Notes under the pieces: generated by a model
The model's database searches: none
What the model was told of the DNA's origin: nothing
The model's input: the letters and a program-made list of their open reading frames with translations, nothing else
Translations under genes and position numbers: made by a program
Shown here: positions 44,156-53,586 of the stretch, one piece after another
Position numbering within the stretch: position 1 is the first letter of the stretch
How the letters are laid out: every line of letters begins with the position of its first letter
DNA from: Desmonostoc muscorum LEGE 12446
GTDB lineage: Bacteria; Cyanobacteriota; Cyanobacteriia; Cyanobacteriales; Nostocaceae
Direction: 5' to 3'
DNA: 64,000 nt
Assembly (NCBI RefSeq): GCF_015207005.2
Contig: NZ_JADEXS020000001.1
Coordinates: 620,001-684,000 of the forward strand

Positions 44156-45937
44156 TTAATTCAACGGCTCCATAATGACTCTTAAGCCTTTGCTAGAGAG
44201 TGTTTTGAGCATTTCTTTAGCGTTATATTCACTGTCAAATACTCCTGCTTGCATCACTTTTTGACCTTCCCAGACTGTGGGAAAGGCACCAGGAGCAAGC
44301 GATCGCACTAAATCTCGCTCTTTATCTGTTACTAATGTGACCACTACGCGATAACGTATACCGTACTGTGTTCCGGAGTTTCCCCTGTAGGAGATATTTG
44401 TAGAACTTGCAACTGGTACTTTTGGCAGATTGCGAGTATCGTCAATGGGGACATTGCCATTAGGAACTGGCAACAGTGCTTGATTACCTGTGCTGGGAAC
44501 TGCTGGCTGTGCTACAGAACTGGATGAATACTGAGGTGCAGTAAACTCAACCGTGTTGGGATCAATCTGCACATAATTAAACTGCCGTGTCTCAGGCGGC
44601 TGTGCTGGGGTGAAAGTTGCAGCTTGAGTAGCTGACAAGCTGCTAGGAGTAGGAAATCCGGCGACTTTAGAGGTAGGTGGTTGTTGATTGGATATAGGGG
44701 GCGAAAGCTGCACGCTGGCTGGTTGCAATGGCAATAGTTGACTGTTTAATTGTGCAGGAACAAGATTATCTCCTGAAACACTGTTGTTAGTTGGGACGTT
44801 GGTAGTTTCTGAGACTTCAGGAGCCGAAAAAGTGATTTCTCCTGATGCTGGTATTTCTTGCACCACATTGTTGGCGACAGGAGCAGGTTGAGAATTTTCG
44901 GCTGCTGGTGCTGTTGTACCGTTGATATCTACATTATTAGTGACGCGATCGCTCACCAGGTTATTGCCAGCAGCAGAAATCACTTGCTTGGCGACGCTGG
45001 CGTTAATGTCGTAGCGGGCATTATTTTGAAATTGATTACCCCCAGGTTCAGATGCGTTGCCTAAATCTGGCATTGCTTGGGCGATCGCTACTAAACCATC
45101 TTCTTTGCTACCTTGAATAACATTATTCCGTAAAATCGGGCGGGCATTCGCTTGGACTACAATTCCCGCTCTATTATTTTCAATTTGATTGCTTACGACT
45201 ACAGGAGCAGCATTTTGGGCAATATTGATGCCAAAACCGGTTTCGTGAAAGACATTTTCCTTGACTTCGGGGCGGGAGTTGCCGGCAATTGTCATCCCAT
45301 TGGCGCCATTACGATGGAAGTAATTTTTGCTAATGGTGGGTGCAGCATTTCCACTGATAGAAATCCCATCTTGTGTGCTACCAGCAAAGCTATTTTCCAC
45401 AACTACCGGATTGCTAGATTCAATCCACAAACCATAACCACGAGGGTTTGAGTTTGTCACTGTCACCCCGGTCAGTACCGTTTGGTTTGCCGCAACAATT
45501 GTCACATTTTGACCGGCAAAACTGCGACTTAGGTAATCACCGCCTCCCTGAATGATGATATCTTTGCCTTGATTACTGGGGTTGCCTTGAATGGAAACAC
45601 CTGGTTTGAGCATTAAGGGGAATACCTCTCCCGTCTCGGTGCTATAAGTGCCCGTGGAGAGCATAATTACCGTATTAGGATTAGCTAATCGCAATGCTTG
45701 GGTAATGGTTTTCACCGGAGCGGATTCGCTACCATTACCTGCACTGTCATCTCCAGTATTGGGATTGACAAACAGCACGTTCATCTGAGAATTGGTATTT
45801 TCACCGACAGGTGCGGAATTTGGTGTTGATGGCATTTGAGCGATCGCACTATTCAGGCTTGTGCCCAGGAACGCCATACTTATCGACCCCAAAAGCATAG
45901 TCAAAAATAATACTCGGCTTCGGCAGATTGAAAGCAT
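44156..45937 (-). CDS. Secreted beta-helix (DUF1565) protein with SPOR-like C-terminus
   Basis: About 593 residues from ATG 45937, whose first codons (MLSICRSRVLFLTMLLG) form a clean signal peptide ending NSAIAQ. The frame extends to GTG 46024. Residues about 55-340 are a right-handed beta-helix (NPNTGDDSAGNGSESAPVKTI, then repeated NPVVVENSFAG, APTISKNYF, RPEVKENVF and APVVVSNQI). A Pro/Gln/Asn-rich linker follows. The end (RYRVVVTLVTDKERDLVRSL, AGVFDSEYNAKEMLKTL) resembles a SPOR peptidoglycan-binding domain. It is probably a cell-wall-associated protein. Confidence 0.83.
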   Translation of the reverse strand: MLSICRSRVLFLTMLLGSISMAFLGTSLNSAIAQMPSTPNSAPVGENTNSQMNVLFVNPNTGDDSAGNGSESAPVKTITQALRLANPNTVIMLSTGTYSTETGEVFPLMLKPGVSIQGNPSNQGKDIIIQGGGDYLSRSFAGQNVTIVAANQTVLTGVTVTNSNPRGYGLWIESSNPVVVENSFAGSTQDGISISGNAAPTISKNYFHRNGANGMTIAGNSRPEVKENVFHETGFGINIAQNAAPVVVSNQIENNRAGIVVQANARPILRNNVIQGSKEDGLVAIAQAMPDLGNASEPGGNQFQNNARYDINASVAKQVISAAGNNLVSDRVTNNVDINGTTAPAAENSQPAPVANNVVQEIPASGEITFSAPEVSETTNVPTNNSVSGDNLVPAQLNSQLLPLQPASVQLSPPISNQQPPTSKVAGFPTPSSLSATQAATFTPAQPPETRQFNYVQIDPNTVEFTAPQYSSSSVAQPAVPSTGNQALLPVPNGNVPIDDTRNLPKVPVASSTNISYRGNSGTQYGIRYRVVVTLVTDKERDLVRSLAPGAFPTVWEGQKVMQAGVFDSEYNAKEMLKTLSSKGLRVIMEPLN

Positions 45938-46024
45938 TGTTGATTCGATAAACCCCCGTTTTGCAGACATAAAATCTACTGTACGGTACTTAGAAAACAC
46001 ATTAATTAGAATCATATTTAACAC

Positions 46025-46894
46025 AGCCCCTTAGAACTAACAATAAATTCTTATACTCTTAGAGAGTATTATGCCGATAATATTACTCATATATTCACTA
46101 ATTGGCGATAGATATTTAATACAGAGTTATAGATTAAATAATTCGTAATTCGTAATTCGTAATTCGTAATTAAGTTTTGCATTAGCGTAGCGGTAGCGAG
46201 TCCGCAAGCGTCTGGGGATTTTAACCCCACTGCAAAACTTGTCGCTTGATAGAAGCGGGGGACTTAAACCCACAGAATTTGTTAAAAAAATTGGGAGATG
46301 GGCATGTTGAATTTTTGCATTTACTCCTGCTCTGCTGCTGTTGGTGTTCCTATGCTCCTTTAGCTTTTTTAATGGATTCAGTAACTACACATTTGTGTAA
46401 GATAATTGGTGTTCCAGAAGAGTGGGATAAATTGGGGCAAACGGGGGAGATTTTGGAAGTTGGTAAATTACACCGCAACTATGCAAGATCGGAATTTTTT
46501 TGATGTATTTCTTGGAGTGCCTAATCAACTGCAATCTTCATTCGTATTCCGATAATTAAAATATCGTCTGAATCATGCTAAAAACCTGATTTACTAACTC
46601 TTGCATAATCTAAAATCTAAAATCCAAAATCTAAAATCGTACAACTTTTGCCTTGTTCGATGATGCTATTGCTTTTGCTGACTGCGGATTTTGTGTTGTA
46701 TCCGCTTTTGGGAGTTCTTTGTGAGGTCGTAGTCTACCGTAAAATACTTGACTAACCTTAGTGCTAAACTGTAGCCTCAAACTACCCCGATCGCTGCTTA
46801 TAAGAACATGGGATAATTTAACATGACCTGATTTATACGTTATTTTGCGTAGATTTAGTCAAAAAACGAGTAAAAGAAGCAAATTAATTAACTT
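46025..46894. other. Long region without supported gene
   Basis: About 870 nt. It contains TTCGTAA heptamer repeats (46142-46172) and an interspersed palindromic repeat (about 46180-46240) resembling that near 650-690. Frames at 46246-46503 and from ATG 46660 (31 codons) lack recognisable features. The end should carry the thiE promoter; I see no thiamine riboswitch. Confidence 0.45.
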
Positions 46895-48010
46895 ATGGTT
46901 ACTAGGACATATGATAATTCACATTTCGATGAAAGTACTAACGGGGTTGTTGTAATGGTCGAGCCATACAGCCAAAAAGAGCAAGTACAGCAAGTTGTTT
47001 ACCGGATTTTAGACGCCAATTTGGACCGCGCTCGTGAAGGCTTGCGAATTATTGAAGAATGGTGTCGCTTTGGATTGAATAATGCCCAGTTGTCCCTAGA
47101 ATGTAAGCGCTTGCGACAAGAAGTAGCCAAATGGCATACCCCGGAATTGCGGGCGGCGCGGGATACACCAGGCGATCCTGGGACTGAGTTAACCCATCCT
47201 CAGGAAGAAGAACGAGCTAGTATAAAATCGGTGTTGCAGGCTAACTTTTGTCGGATAGAAGAAGCCTTGCGAGTGCTGGAAGAATACGGCAAGCTTTATC
47301 ACCCAACTATGGCTAAAGCTAGTAAGCAGATGCGCTATCAGGTGTATACCCTAGAAAGTAATTTAATGGGTCATCAACGCCATCAATTATTATGGCGATC
47401 GCGTTTGTATCTTGTTACTTCCCCTAGTGATACTTTATTGAACACCGTGGAAGCTGCACTCAAAGGTGGATTAACACTCCTACAATACCGCGACAAAACC
47501 GCTGATGATTCTTTGCGTCTGGAACAAGCTAGGAAACTGCGCCAGTTATGCCACATTTACGGTGCTTTGTTTATCGTTAACGATCGCGTAGATTTGGCTT
47601 TGGCGGTGGATGCCGATGGAGTACATCTCGGACAACAAGATATGTCCATCACCGTTGCTAGGCAATTACTCGGTTCCCAGCGTTTAATAGGTCTTTCTAC
47701 CACAAATCAAGAAGAAATGCAACGTGCAATTGCGGAAAACGTAGATTATATCGGCGTCGGGCCAGTTTATGAAACTCCCACAAAAGTAGGTAAGGCAGCA
47801 GCAGGCTTAGAATATGTCAGCTATGCTGCGAAAAATTGTTCAATTCCCTGGTTTGCCATTGGGGGAATAGATGCAAATAATATTAATGATGTCATCGATG
47901 CAGGAGCTGAACGTGTAGCAGTAGTGCGATCGCTCATGCAAGCTGAACAACCTACCCTAGTAACCCAATATTTGCTTTCCCAACTCAATCGCATTAAACC
48001 AGAATTGTAA
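46895..48010 (+). CDS. thiE: Thiamine phosphate synthase with cyanobacterial N-terminal domain
   Basis: The 371-residue protein has an N-terminal domain of about 160 residues (RILDANLDRAREGLRIIEEW, CRIEEALRVLEEYGK), typical of cyanobacterial ThiE. The ThiE barrel follows (LYLVTSPSD, LLQYRDKTADD, FIVNDRVDLALAVDADGVHLGQQD, YIGVGPVYETPTK, AIGGI). It joins the pyrimidine and thiazole halves of thiamine. ATG 46955 (VEPYSQ) is an alternative start. thiS follows. Confidence 0.92.
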   Translation: MVTRTYDNSHFDESTNGVVVMVEPYSQKEQVQQVVYRILDANLDRAREGLRIIEEWCRFGLNNAQLSLECKRLRQEVAKWHTPELRAARDTPGDPGTELTHPQEEERASIKSVLQANFCRIEEALRVLEEYGKLYHPTMAKASKQMRYQVYTLESNLMGHQRHQLLWRSRLYLVTSPSDTLLNTVEAALKGGLTLLQYRDKTADDSLRLEQARKLRQLCHIYGALFIVNDRVDLALAVDADGVHLGQQDMSITVARQLLGSQRLIGLSTTNQEEMQRAIAENVDYIGVGPVYETPTKVGKAAAGLEYVSYAAKNCSIPWFAIGGIDANNINDVIDAGAERVAVVRSLMQAEQPTLVTQYLLSQLNRIKPEL

Positions 48011-48128
48011 ATTAGTCATTAGTCATTAGCCATTAGTCATTAGTCATTAGTCCAAAGTGAATAACCAATGCCCAATGCCCAATGCCCAATGCCCCATTCC
48101 CCATTCCCCATTCCCCATTCCCCAATTT
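48011..48128 (+). repeat. Tandem repeats between thiE and thiS
   Basis: ATTAGTC units followed by CAATGCC and CCCATTC units run across the gap. They are heptamer-class repeats. The upstream open frame of thiS through them (from 48057) is an artefact. Confidence 0.65.
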
Positions 48129-48341
48129 ATGTCTAATGAGATTACGGTTCAGATAAATGGTGAAACCCGTAGCTGTTCGTCTGAGAGTCTTTTACCCGAT
48201 TTACTGCAACAGTTGGGTTTCAATCCTCGCTTGGTGGCGGTGGAGTATAACGGCGAAATCTTACACCGCCAATTTTGGCCAGAAACAAAAGTGCAATCTG
48301 GCGATCGCTTAGAAGTGGTTACTATTGTTGGTGGTGGTTAA
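48129..48341 (+). CDS. thiS: Sulphur carrier protein ThiS
   Basis: A 70-residue ubiquitin-like protein from ATG 48129. NEITVQINGETRSC opens, then LPDLLQQLGFNPRLVAVEYNGEIL and the C-terminal GG (VVTIVGGG), the site adenylated and thiocarboxylated to donate sulphur for thiazole. It forms a unit with thiE and its last 4 nt overlap the end of the convergent beta-lactamase-like gene. Confidence 0.92.
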   Translation: MSNEITVQINGETRSCSSESLLPDLLQQLGFNPRLVAVEYNGEILHRQFWPETKVQSGDRLEVVTIVGGG

Positions 48342-49243
48342 TTAATTTCAGCCAGTAAACCCAGATCCTTGAGGCTGCGTCGTGTAATTTCGATGCGGGC
48401 GGGTGCATCTTCTGGTTTATACATGTCAAGGGTTGTGGCGAAAAAGTAAACGTTTTTGTTTTGTTCTAGATAACCCACAAACCAACCAATATTTGGTTTG
48501 GAACTCGTTAACCATCCTGTCTTTCCCCGCAATGTGTAGTCTGGAGTTTGTTCGCGGATCATAATGTCTTTGACAAGATTTATTGTTCGTTGAGAGAAAG
48601 GCAAATCGCCTTGATACAACTGTTGCAAAAACTTAATTTGCTCTTTGGGTGTAATTTGTAATGGCTGTTGTAGCCAAAAGCGATCGATGTCTGCGGCGGT
48701 GCCAATCTGACGGTTACCGTAGCCTACTTTATTAATAAATTGCTGCATTTTTTCATATCCAGCCCTACGCGCTAATACTTGATAGAACCAAACAGTTGAA
48801 TTCTTAAAAGCTTGACGCAAATTGGTATCATGATTCCAAGCATCAATTTCTCGCCCAATTCCATCCCAAGTAAGAACGGCTACATCATCAGGAATTACAC
48901 CTGTTTCTAGCGCCACCAGAGAGTTAAAAATCTTGAATGTGGAAGCTGGAGCGATCGCATTTCCATTACGTTGAGGATTGTGTTCATAAGTGCGCTTGTT
49001 TTGGGAGTCGTAAATCAAGATTGAACCTTCACGCCCAAATTCTTGAAAGTGTCGCCCTAAATTTGGTGTTTTCACACTCAGCATTGCTGGACGTTGAGTT
49101 GAAGCAGGTTGAGCCAGTAGATACATTCTCCCAAAGCTCATCACGCTCAATACAGCAAAACATCCAATAACCGTGAAAAGAAGAGATTGCTTTCGCTGAG
49201 TCCATCCAAGAAATTGCGATATGGCAAACAAGATATTTTTCAT
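48338..49243 (-). CDS. Class D beta-lactamase-like serine hydrolase
   Basis: The 301-residue protein has an N-terminal membrane anchor (SLLFTVIGCFAVLSVMSFG). Class D motifs are complete: S101-T-F-K104 (active serine and carbamoylatable lysine), S149-T-V151, YGN 175-177 and KTG 241-243. WFVGYLEQ follows. The family includes OXA-type enzymes and BlaR-like penicillin sensors. It may be a penicillin-binding housekeeping protein rather than a resistance enzyme. Confidence 0.83.
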   Translation of the reverse strand: MKNILFAISQFLGWTQRKQSLLFTVIGCFAVLSVMSFGRMYLLAQPASTQRPAMLSVKTPNLGRHFQEFGREGSILIYDSQNKRTYEHNPQRNGNAIAPASTFKIFNSLVALETGVIPDDVAVLTWDGIGREIDAWNHDTNLRQAFKNSTVWFYQVLARRAGYEKMQQFINKVGYGNRQIGTAADIDRFWLQQPLQITPKEQIKFLQQLYQGDLPFSQRTINLVKDIMIREQTPDYTLRGKTGWLTSSKPNIGWFVGYLEQNKNVYFFATTLDMYKPEDAPARIEITRRSLKDLGLLAEIN

Positions 49244-49346
49244 TGCAGATTAACCGAATCACAAGCGAGATTCTACACCGCAATCTTGCTCGTTTCCGGA
49301 AATACAGCAAAATTCAGAATTCAGTAAATCGTAAATAGATCGCGCT

Positions 49347-49374
49347 GTAGGGTAGCACAGCTGTGCTACCCTAC
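49347..49374. repeat. Perfect 28-bp palindrome
   Basis: GTAGGGTAGCACAG and its complement CTGTGCTACCCTAC are directly joined. The palindrome lies between two minus-strand genes, downstream of the GT4 gene. It has no T tract after it on the minus strand, so it is probably a repeat. A similar GGGTAGTGTAGCACA occurs near 3507. Confidence 0.6.
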
Positions 49375-49403
49375 GGTGGGATGTTTTTTTAATTGGAAGT
49401 CTC

Positions 49404-50636
49404 TTACAAAATCGTGTTTTTGGCTTCTGATTTGTACAGCGAACGGTGAAGAGTTCTACGATTAGCTAATTCTTTACCTTTGCGACCAAGCTGTTCGCGT
49501 AGCTGCTGGTCTTTGCACAACCGATTAAAAGCTTGAAAAACCTCATAACCAGAATTAGGATTTACGAGTATCCCATTTTCCTGATGTGTAACTGTGTCTA
49601 AAACACTACCTAAACGAGGAGCAATTACAGGTTTACCGAAGTAACTTGCTTCTAAATAAACGATACCAAAACCTTCTATATTATGAGGTTTTGTATCTAA
49701 TAAACTCAGCATAGCAAATATGTCACAGGCTGCATAATAACCTGCTAATTCGTTCTCTGGAACATATCCAGCAAAGTGTACCCGTTTATCTACCCGCAGG
49801 CGATGTGCGAGAGATTTCAGTTGAGATTCACAAGGCCCTTGACCGCAAAGTATGTAGTGGACATCCACCCCAAAAGTTAGCAATAGTGGAATATTATCAA
49901 TTACGCGATCAAAACTTTTATGTTTTACTAGCCTTCCTACCGAGAGAATAACTATTGATGTTTCGGGAATGTTGTAGCTTTGACGCACACGCACACGTAA
50001 ATCATCAAGGCTATTTAACGTTGCATTGCCAAATTTTTCTGGTCTGATTACTGGGTTGATAACATGGGTTGGGGTATTTAATCGCAAAGCAGTTCTGAGA
50101 TAGTTTTGTGTATAAGAACTGTTACAAATAATGCCTTCGGCTCTATGAAGTGTTAATTTAAATAGCGATCGCCACACCGGATTATGTAATGGACTCAGAA
50201 GATCGTTGCCATGCACATAGATAAAAAAACGAATCGGTAAAAGATAGCTCAATAGCAACAGTGAAGGAAAGTCATAGCCGTGGCCCCATTCAATATAACG
50301 GTAGTGATAGCGAAAATAAAGTTTAATTGCTAGCACAAACGAGCAGATAATATTCACCAAAGGCTTGAGAACATTTCCTAAACAGCCACTACCCCAGTAT
50401 TTAACATTAGGCCAGCGATATACAGGAAACTGTTGATTTTCGTCAAATACTTTATCTCCTGAACAACCAGCCGCCAGCACAATCACTCGTTCTGGATCTT
50501 GGAGACAGCGATTGTAGATATATTCCCCAATAACAGCTTGTTTCGGTAGGAAGATTCGGGATATCACCAGAATATCCGGATGTGCAGTTTCGTCTCTAAT
50601 TGTGGCTGTGAGTTGAGAAATATGTTCCATAATCAA
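49404..50636 (-). CDS. Family 4 glycosyltransferase
   Basis: A 410-residue GT-B enzyme of the GT4 type: YIEWGHGYDFPSLLLLSYL, FFIYVHGNDLLSPL, AEGIICNSSYTQNYL, SIVILSVGRLVKHKSFDRVI, ILCGQGPCESQLKSLA, VHFAGYVPENELAGYYAACDIFAML and the EX7E region GFGIVYLEASYFGKPVIAPRLG. It has an intact donor site. It probably builds an exopolysaccharide or glycolipid; no other glycan genes are adjacent. Confidence 0.87.
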   Translation of the reverse strand: MIMEHISQLTATIRDETAHPDILVISRIFLPKQAVIGEYIYNRCLQDPERVIVLAAGCSGDKVFDENQQFPVYRWPNVKYWGSGCLGNVLKPLVNIICSFVLAIKLYFRYHYRYIEWGHGYDFPSLLLLSYLLPIRFFIYVHGNDLLSPLHNPVWRSLFKLTLHRAEGIICNSSYTQNYLRTALRLNTPTHVINPVIRPEKFGNATLNSLDDLRVRVRQSYNIPETSIVILSVGRLVKHKSFDRVIDNIPLLLTFGVDVHYILCGQGPCESQLKSLAHRLRVDKRVHFAGYVPENELAGYYAACDIFAMLSLLDTKPHNIEGFGIVYLEASYFGKPVIAPRLGSVLDTVTHQENGILVNPNSGYEVFQAFNRLCKDQQLREQLGRKGKELANRRTLHRSLYKSEAKNTIL

Positions 50637-51413
50637 CTTGAGAACTAGATTTTAAAATATTTTTTGTATTTATTTACAATTGAGATGACTTTGAAAGCCA
50701 CAATAATTATTGTTTGTTTTTTTCTGTAATGCAGTAGATAAATTCTAAGCTGATTTCAGAACATTAGCCAGTAATAGTTAGTTTTGATTTGTGTCTATTT
50801 AGATTTTTACTGGCAAATTTCTCATGACTTGAGAATTTCTGTGCATGATAAACAACAAATATGAAGCTACCACTTGCAGCTAAATCGCTCGACGAGCAAC
50901 TGTTGCGAAAATTATCAAATTTAGCTACCTTCAACAGAATATCTAAAATAATCTCGACAGTCGTGCCAAAATGCCAAAATCTCTGTTATCTGGAAAATAG
51001 GGAGTGGGGAGTAGGGTCAAGAGATTTTGATGGTTTTAGTGTGTAATTTATTACAGAAAATCTAGATTGCAACAAAATATTTAGCGCCAACTATTAAAAA
51101 AATCAGTCAAAATAATCACTAAAATTTCAAATCATCTGTATAATTCAAAACTGTAGTCAGAAAGTGCTAGTCGCAGACATAGTAACAATTACTCGTATGC
51201 GTAGCCCGTCGTAGACATCGCCAATTTCTCTCATCAGAACATGTCTTCAAGTACGGTTCCCCTGTAGAGAAATCCCCCCTGCGATCGCTGCCTACCCGAT
51301 ATAAGACGCGGTAGAGTGAATGTGTAGCCGATAAAGGGGAGTGTTAAGTACCCCAAGAATCCCAAGAACATAGGAAAAAATCATAAAAATTTCCATTTTG
51401 AAGCGATTGTATT
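50637..51413. other. Gene-free region
   Basis: About 777 nt. A frame at 50861-51046 shows no recognisable features. A CGTAGCCCGTCGTAGACATCG-type interspersed repeat lies near 51200. It presumably contains the promoter of the DUF1517 gene. Confidence 0.4.
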
Positions 51414-52382
51414 ATGCGTAAAAAACTACAACAAACCATCAAACCGCTGCTAAAAATCTTCTTTGCTCTCAGCTTGGTGTTAACATTGGCTCTCAGTCAT
51501 GCTGATGGAGCATTAGCCGCTAGTGGTGGACGAATTGGTGGTGGCTCATTTAGAGTACCTTCCAGCCGGACCTATACACCGCGTACTTACGCACCTCCAG
51601 GCGGAGGCGGATATTATCCCGGTGGTGGTGGTTTTGGCTTTCCCTTCATAATTCCTTTTTGGGGAATTGGAGGCGGATTTGGTGGTCTATTTAGCATTTT
51701 AATATTTTTGGCGATCGCTAATTTCTTAGTCCAAAGCTTCCGCCGCGTCTCCAGTGGTGAAACAGAAGAAGCCGGTTACAGCACCAACTCCTCAGTTTCC
51801 GTGACTCGTTTGCAAGTGGGTTTGTTAGCTCAAGCACGTGATTTGCAAAATGAACTCAACCACATTGCTGAAACTGCTGATACCAACTCCCCAGAGGGGA
51901 GAGCAGAAATTCTCCAAGAAGCCAGCCTAGCTTTACTCCGCCATCCAGAGTATTGGGTATATGCAGGTGGTGATACCCAACAAGCTCGGTTAAATTCAGC
52001 TGAAGCACAGTTCAACCGCTTATCATTAGCAGAACGCAGCAAGTTTAGCGAAGAAACTCTGACTAACGTCAACAACCAGCTAAAAGCAGCCCTCGCCAAA
52101 GAAGCTTTACCCCCGGCTGATGAACTCGATAACCCCACTCGTCTAATTACCGAAGGCCCTGGCGAATACATTATCGTCACCTTACTAGCGGCGACATTAG
52201 GCAAATCTGAAATGCCAAAAATTAACAGCGCCGATGATTTGCGTCAAGCCTTGCGGCAAATTGGTAGCATCCCCGGTGATAAACTTCTAGCAATTGAAGT
52301 TCTTTGGACTCCCCAAGCCGAAGGTGATACCCTGACATCTGATGATGTCTTAGCAAATTATTCTGATTTGAGATTGGTTTAA
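51414..52382 (+). CDS. DUF1517 family membrane protein
   Basis: A 322-residue protein with a signal sequence (FFALSLVLTLALSHADGALAA), a Gly/Pro/Tyr-rich segment (about 38-70), a membrane helix (FSILIFLAIANFLVQSF) and a conserved C-terminal domain (VSVTRLQVGLLAQARDLQ, LLRHPEYWVYAGGD, GPGEYIIVTLLAATLG, LLAIEVLWTPQAEGDTL). The family is conserved in cyanobacteria and chloroplasts. Function unknown, perhaps thylakoid related. Confidence 0.88.
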   Translation: MRKKLQQTIKPLLKIFFALSLVLTLALSHADGALAASGGRIGGGSFRVPSSRTYTPRTYAPPGGGGYYPGGGGFGFPFIIPFWGIGGGFGGLFSILIFLAIANFLVQSFRRVSSGETEEAGYSTNSSVSVTRLQVGLLAQARDLQNELNHIAETADTNSPEGRAEILQEASLALLRHPEYWVYAGGDTQQARLNSAEAQFNRLSLAERSKFSEETLTNVNNQLKAALAKEALPPADELDNPTRLITEGPGEYIIVTLLAATLGKSEMPKINSADDLRQALRQIGSIPGDKLLAIEVLWTPQAEGDTLTSDDVLANYSDLRLV

Positions 52383-52458
52383 ATCTTCCCCATCTCCTGG
52401 GCTAGGAGGCCACGGCCTACAGACAAGTTGAAAAGTCTGATTCATATCTAGCTTTAAT

Positions 52459-52511
52459 CTGGTAGGGTGTCTTATTCATGAGGGTACGACACCTTACCAG
52501 ATTTTTAGTTT
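52459..52511 (+). terminator. Terminator-like hairpin after the DUF1517 gene
   Basis: CTGGTAGGGTGTC pairs with GACACCTTACCAG (one G-T pair) and is followed by ATTTTTAGTTT. The loop is about 16 nt. Confidence 0.55.
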
Positions 52512-52878
52512 AAGTTAATTTTTCTTGATTACGATTGTTATGCTGAAAAATGACCTAGACGCGTAGCAGTTGTTGTTAGACTTCAATGGAACTTAGAGAT
52601 TTGTCAATGAAACCTAATTGACCAATGCTGCATCCCCGACTCCCGATTCCCGATTCCCTACTCCCCTCTATTCACCGCGCCAATTTTAGATTTTAGATTT
52701 TAGATTTTAGATTATTTCGGTTCATGCCCCGCCCCTTGTGGGCGGAATAAATCCAAAATTTAAAATTCTTGCATCCCCAAGCCCCGTACCGCGAGTGGCG
52801 CGGGGTGAATCCAAAATCGTAAATCTAAAATCCAAAATTCGTTGACCAAGTAGCTCACTAATAAAAAGAGGTAATCTT
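52512..52878. repeat. Gene-free region with tandem repeats
   Basis: TTTTAGA units (52683-52713) and related AAAATCTAAAAT units, plus inverted copies with CCCCGCCCC-type spacer. No gene is visible. Confidence 0.5.
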
Positions 52879-53133
52879 ATGACTACATCTGTAAATACCA
52901 CCAAAGTCTACGATGAAATTATAGAGTTTATTGCTGCTGGCACCACTCCCCAAAGTGTTATCGATTTCAAACTCTCAGATGCAGCCAAAGACCGTTTAGA
53001 GGATTTGGTTTATCGGGCAAAAACTGAAGGTCTTACTGGAAGTGACCAGCAAGAGTTAGATCATTTCCTCACGTTAGAGCATATTATGACTTTAGCAAAA
53101 GCAAAAGCTCGTACATACGTTAACCCTAAGTAA
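52879..53133 (+). CDS. Small conserved protein upstream of HNH gene
   Basis: 84 residues, hydrophilic and mostly helical (VYDEIIEFIAAGTTPQSVIDFKLS, RLEDLVYRAKTEGLTGSDQQELDHFL). AGAGG lies 10 nt upstream of the ATG. It occupies the position of a partner protein 10 nt before the HNH frame. An antitoxin- or immunity-type role is possible; the family was not identified further. Confidence 0.65.
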   Translation: MTTSVNTTKVYDEIIEFIAAGTTPQSVIDFKLSDAAKDRLEDLVYRAKTEGLTGSDQQELDHFLTLEHIMTLAKAKARTYVNPK

Positions 53134-53142
53134 GTATTTAAT

Positions 53143-53586
53143 ATGTCTCGTCCATATATTAATGCAGAACTGCGGCGTTTAGTTGCCGATCGCGCTGAGC
53201 ATATTTGCGAATACTGTCTCGTCTCTGAATCAAATAGATGATCAGGTTGTCAAGTTGACCATATAATCAGTGTCAAACACGGCGGCGCTACAACAGCAGA
53301 TAATCTTTGCTATGCCTGTATTTTCTGTAACCTGCAAAAAGGGACAGATTTAGGCTCAATTAATTGGCAAACTGCGGAACTTGTGCGTTTTTTTAACCCA
53401 CGCAGAGACTTTTGGGGTGAGCATTTTCGACTAGATGAGGCTGTGATTGTGCATCAAACAGAGATTGGAGAAGTCACCGCACGTATCCTAGATTTTAACA
53501 GCGATGAAAGGATTGTAGAGCGACGAGCTTTGATAGCATCTGGTCAGTATCCATCAGCATCGGCACTAAAACAGATAAATAAGTAG
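53143..53586 (+). pseudogene. HNH endonuclease gene with one in-frame stop
   Basis: The frame reads MSRPYINAELRRLVADRAEH, ICEYCLVSESNR, then TGA at 53239-53241, then SGCQVDHIISVKHGGATTADN, YACIFCNLQKGTDLG and FFNPRRDFWGEHF. This is an HNH nuclease (zinc CxxC pairs and the DHIIS motif) of 147 residues. The single TGA separates the first CxxC from the catalytic core. A shorter product could start downstream but would lack half of the zinc ligands. Confidence 0.78.

Noticed and set aside
46246..46503. 85-codon frame with a Cys/Leu-rich segment
   Set aside because: No recognisable domain, no ribosome-binding site and neighbouring repeat DNA.
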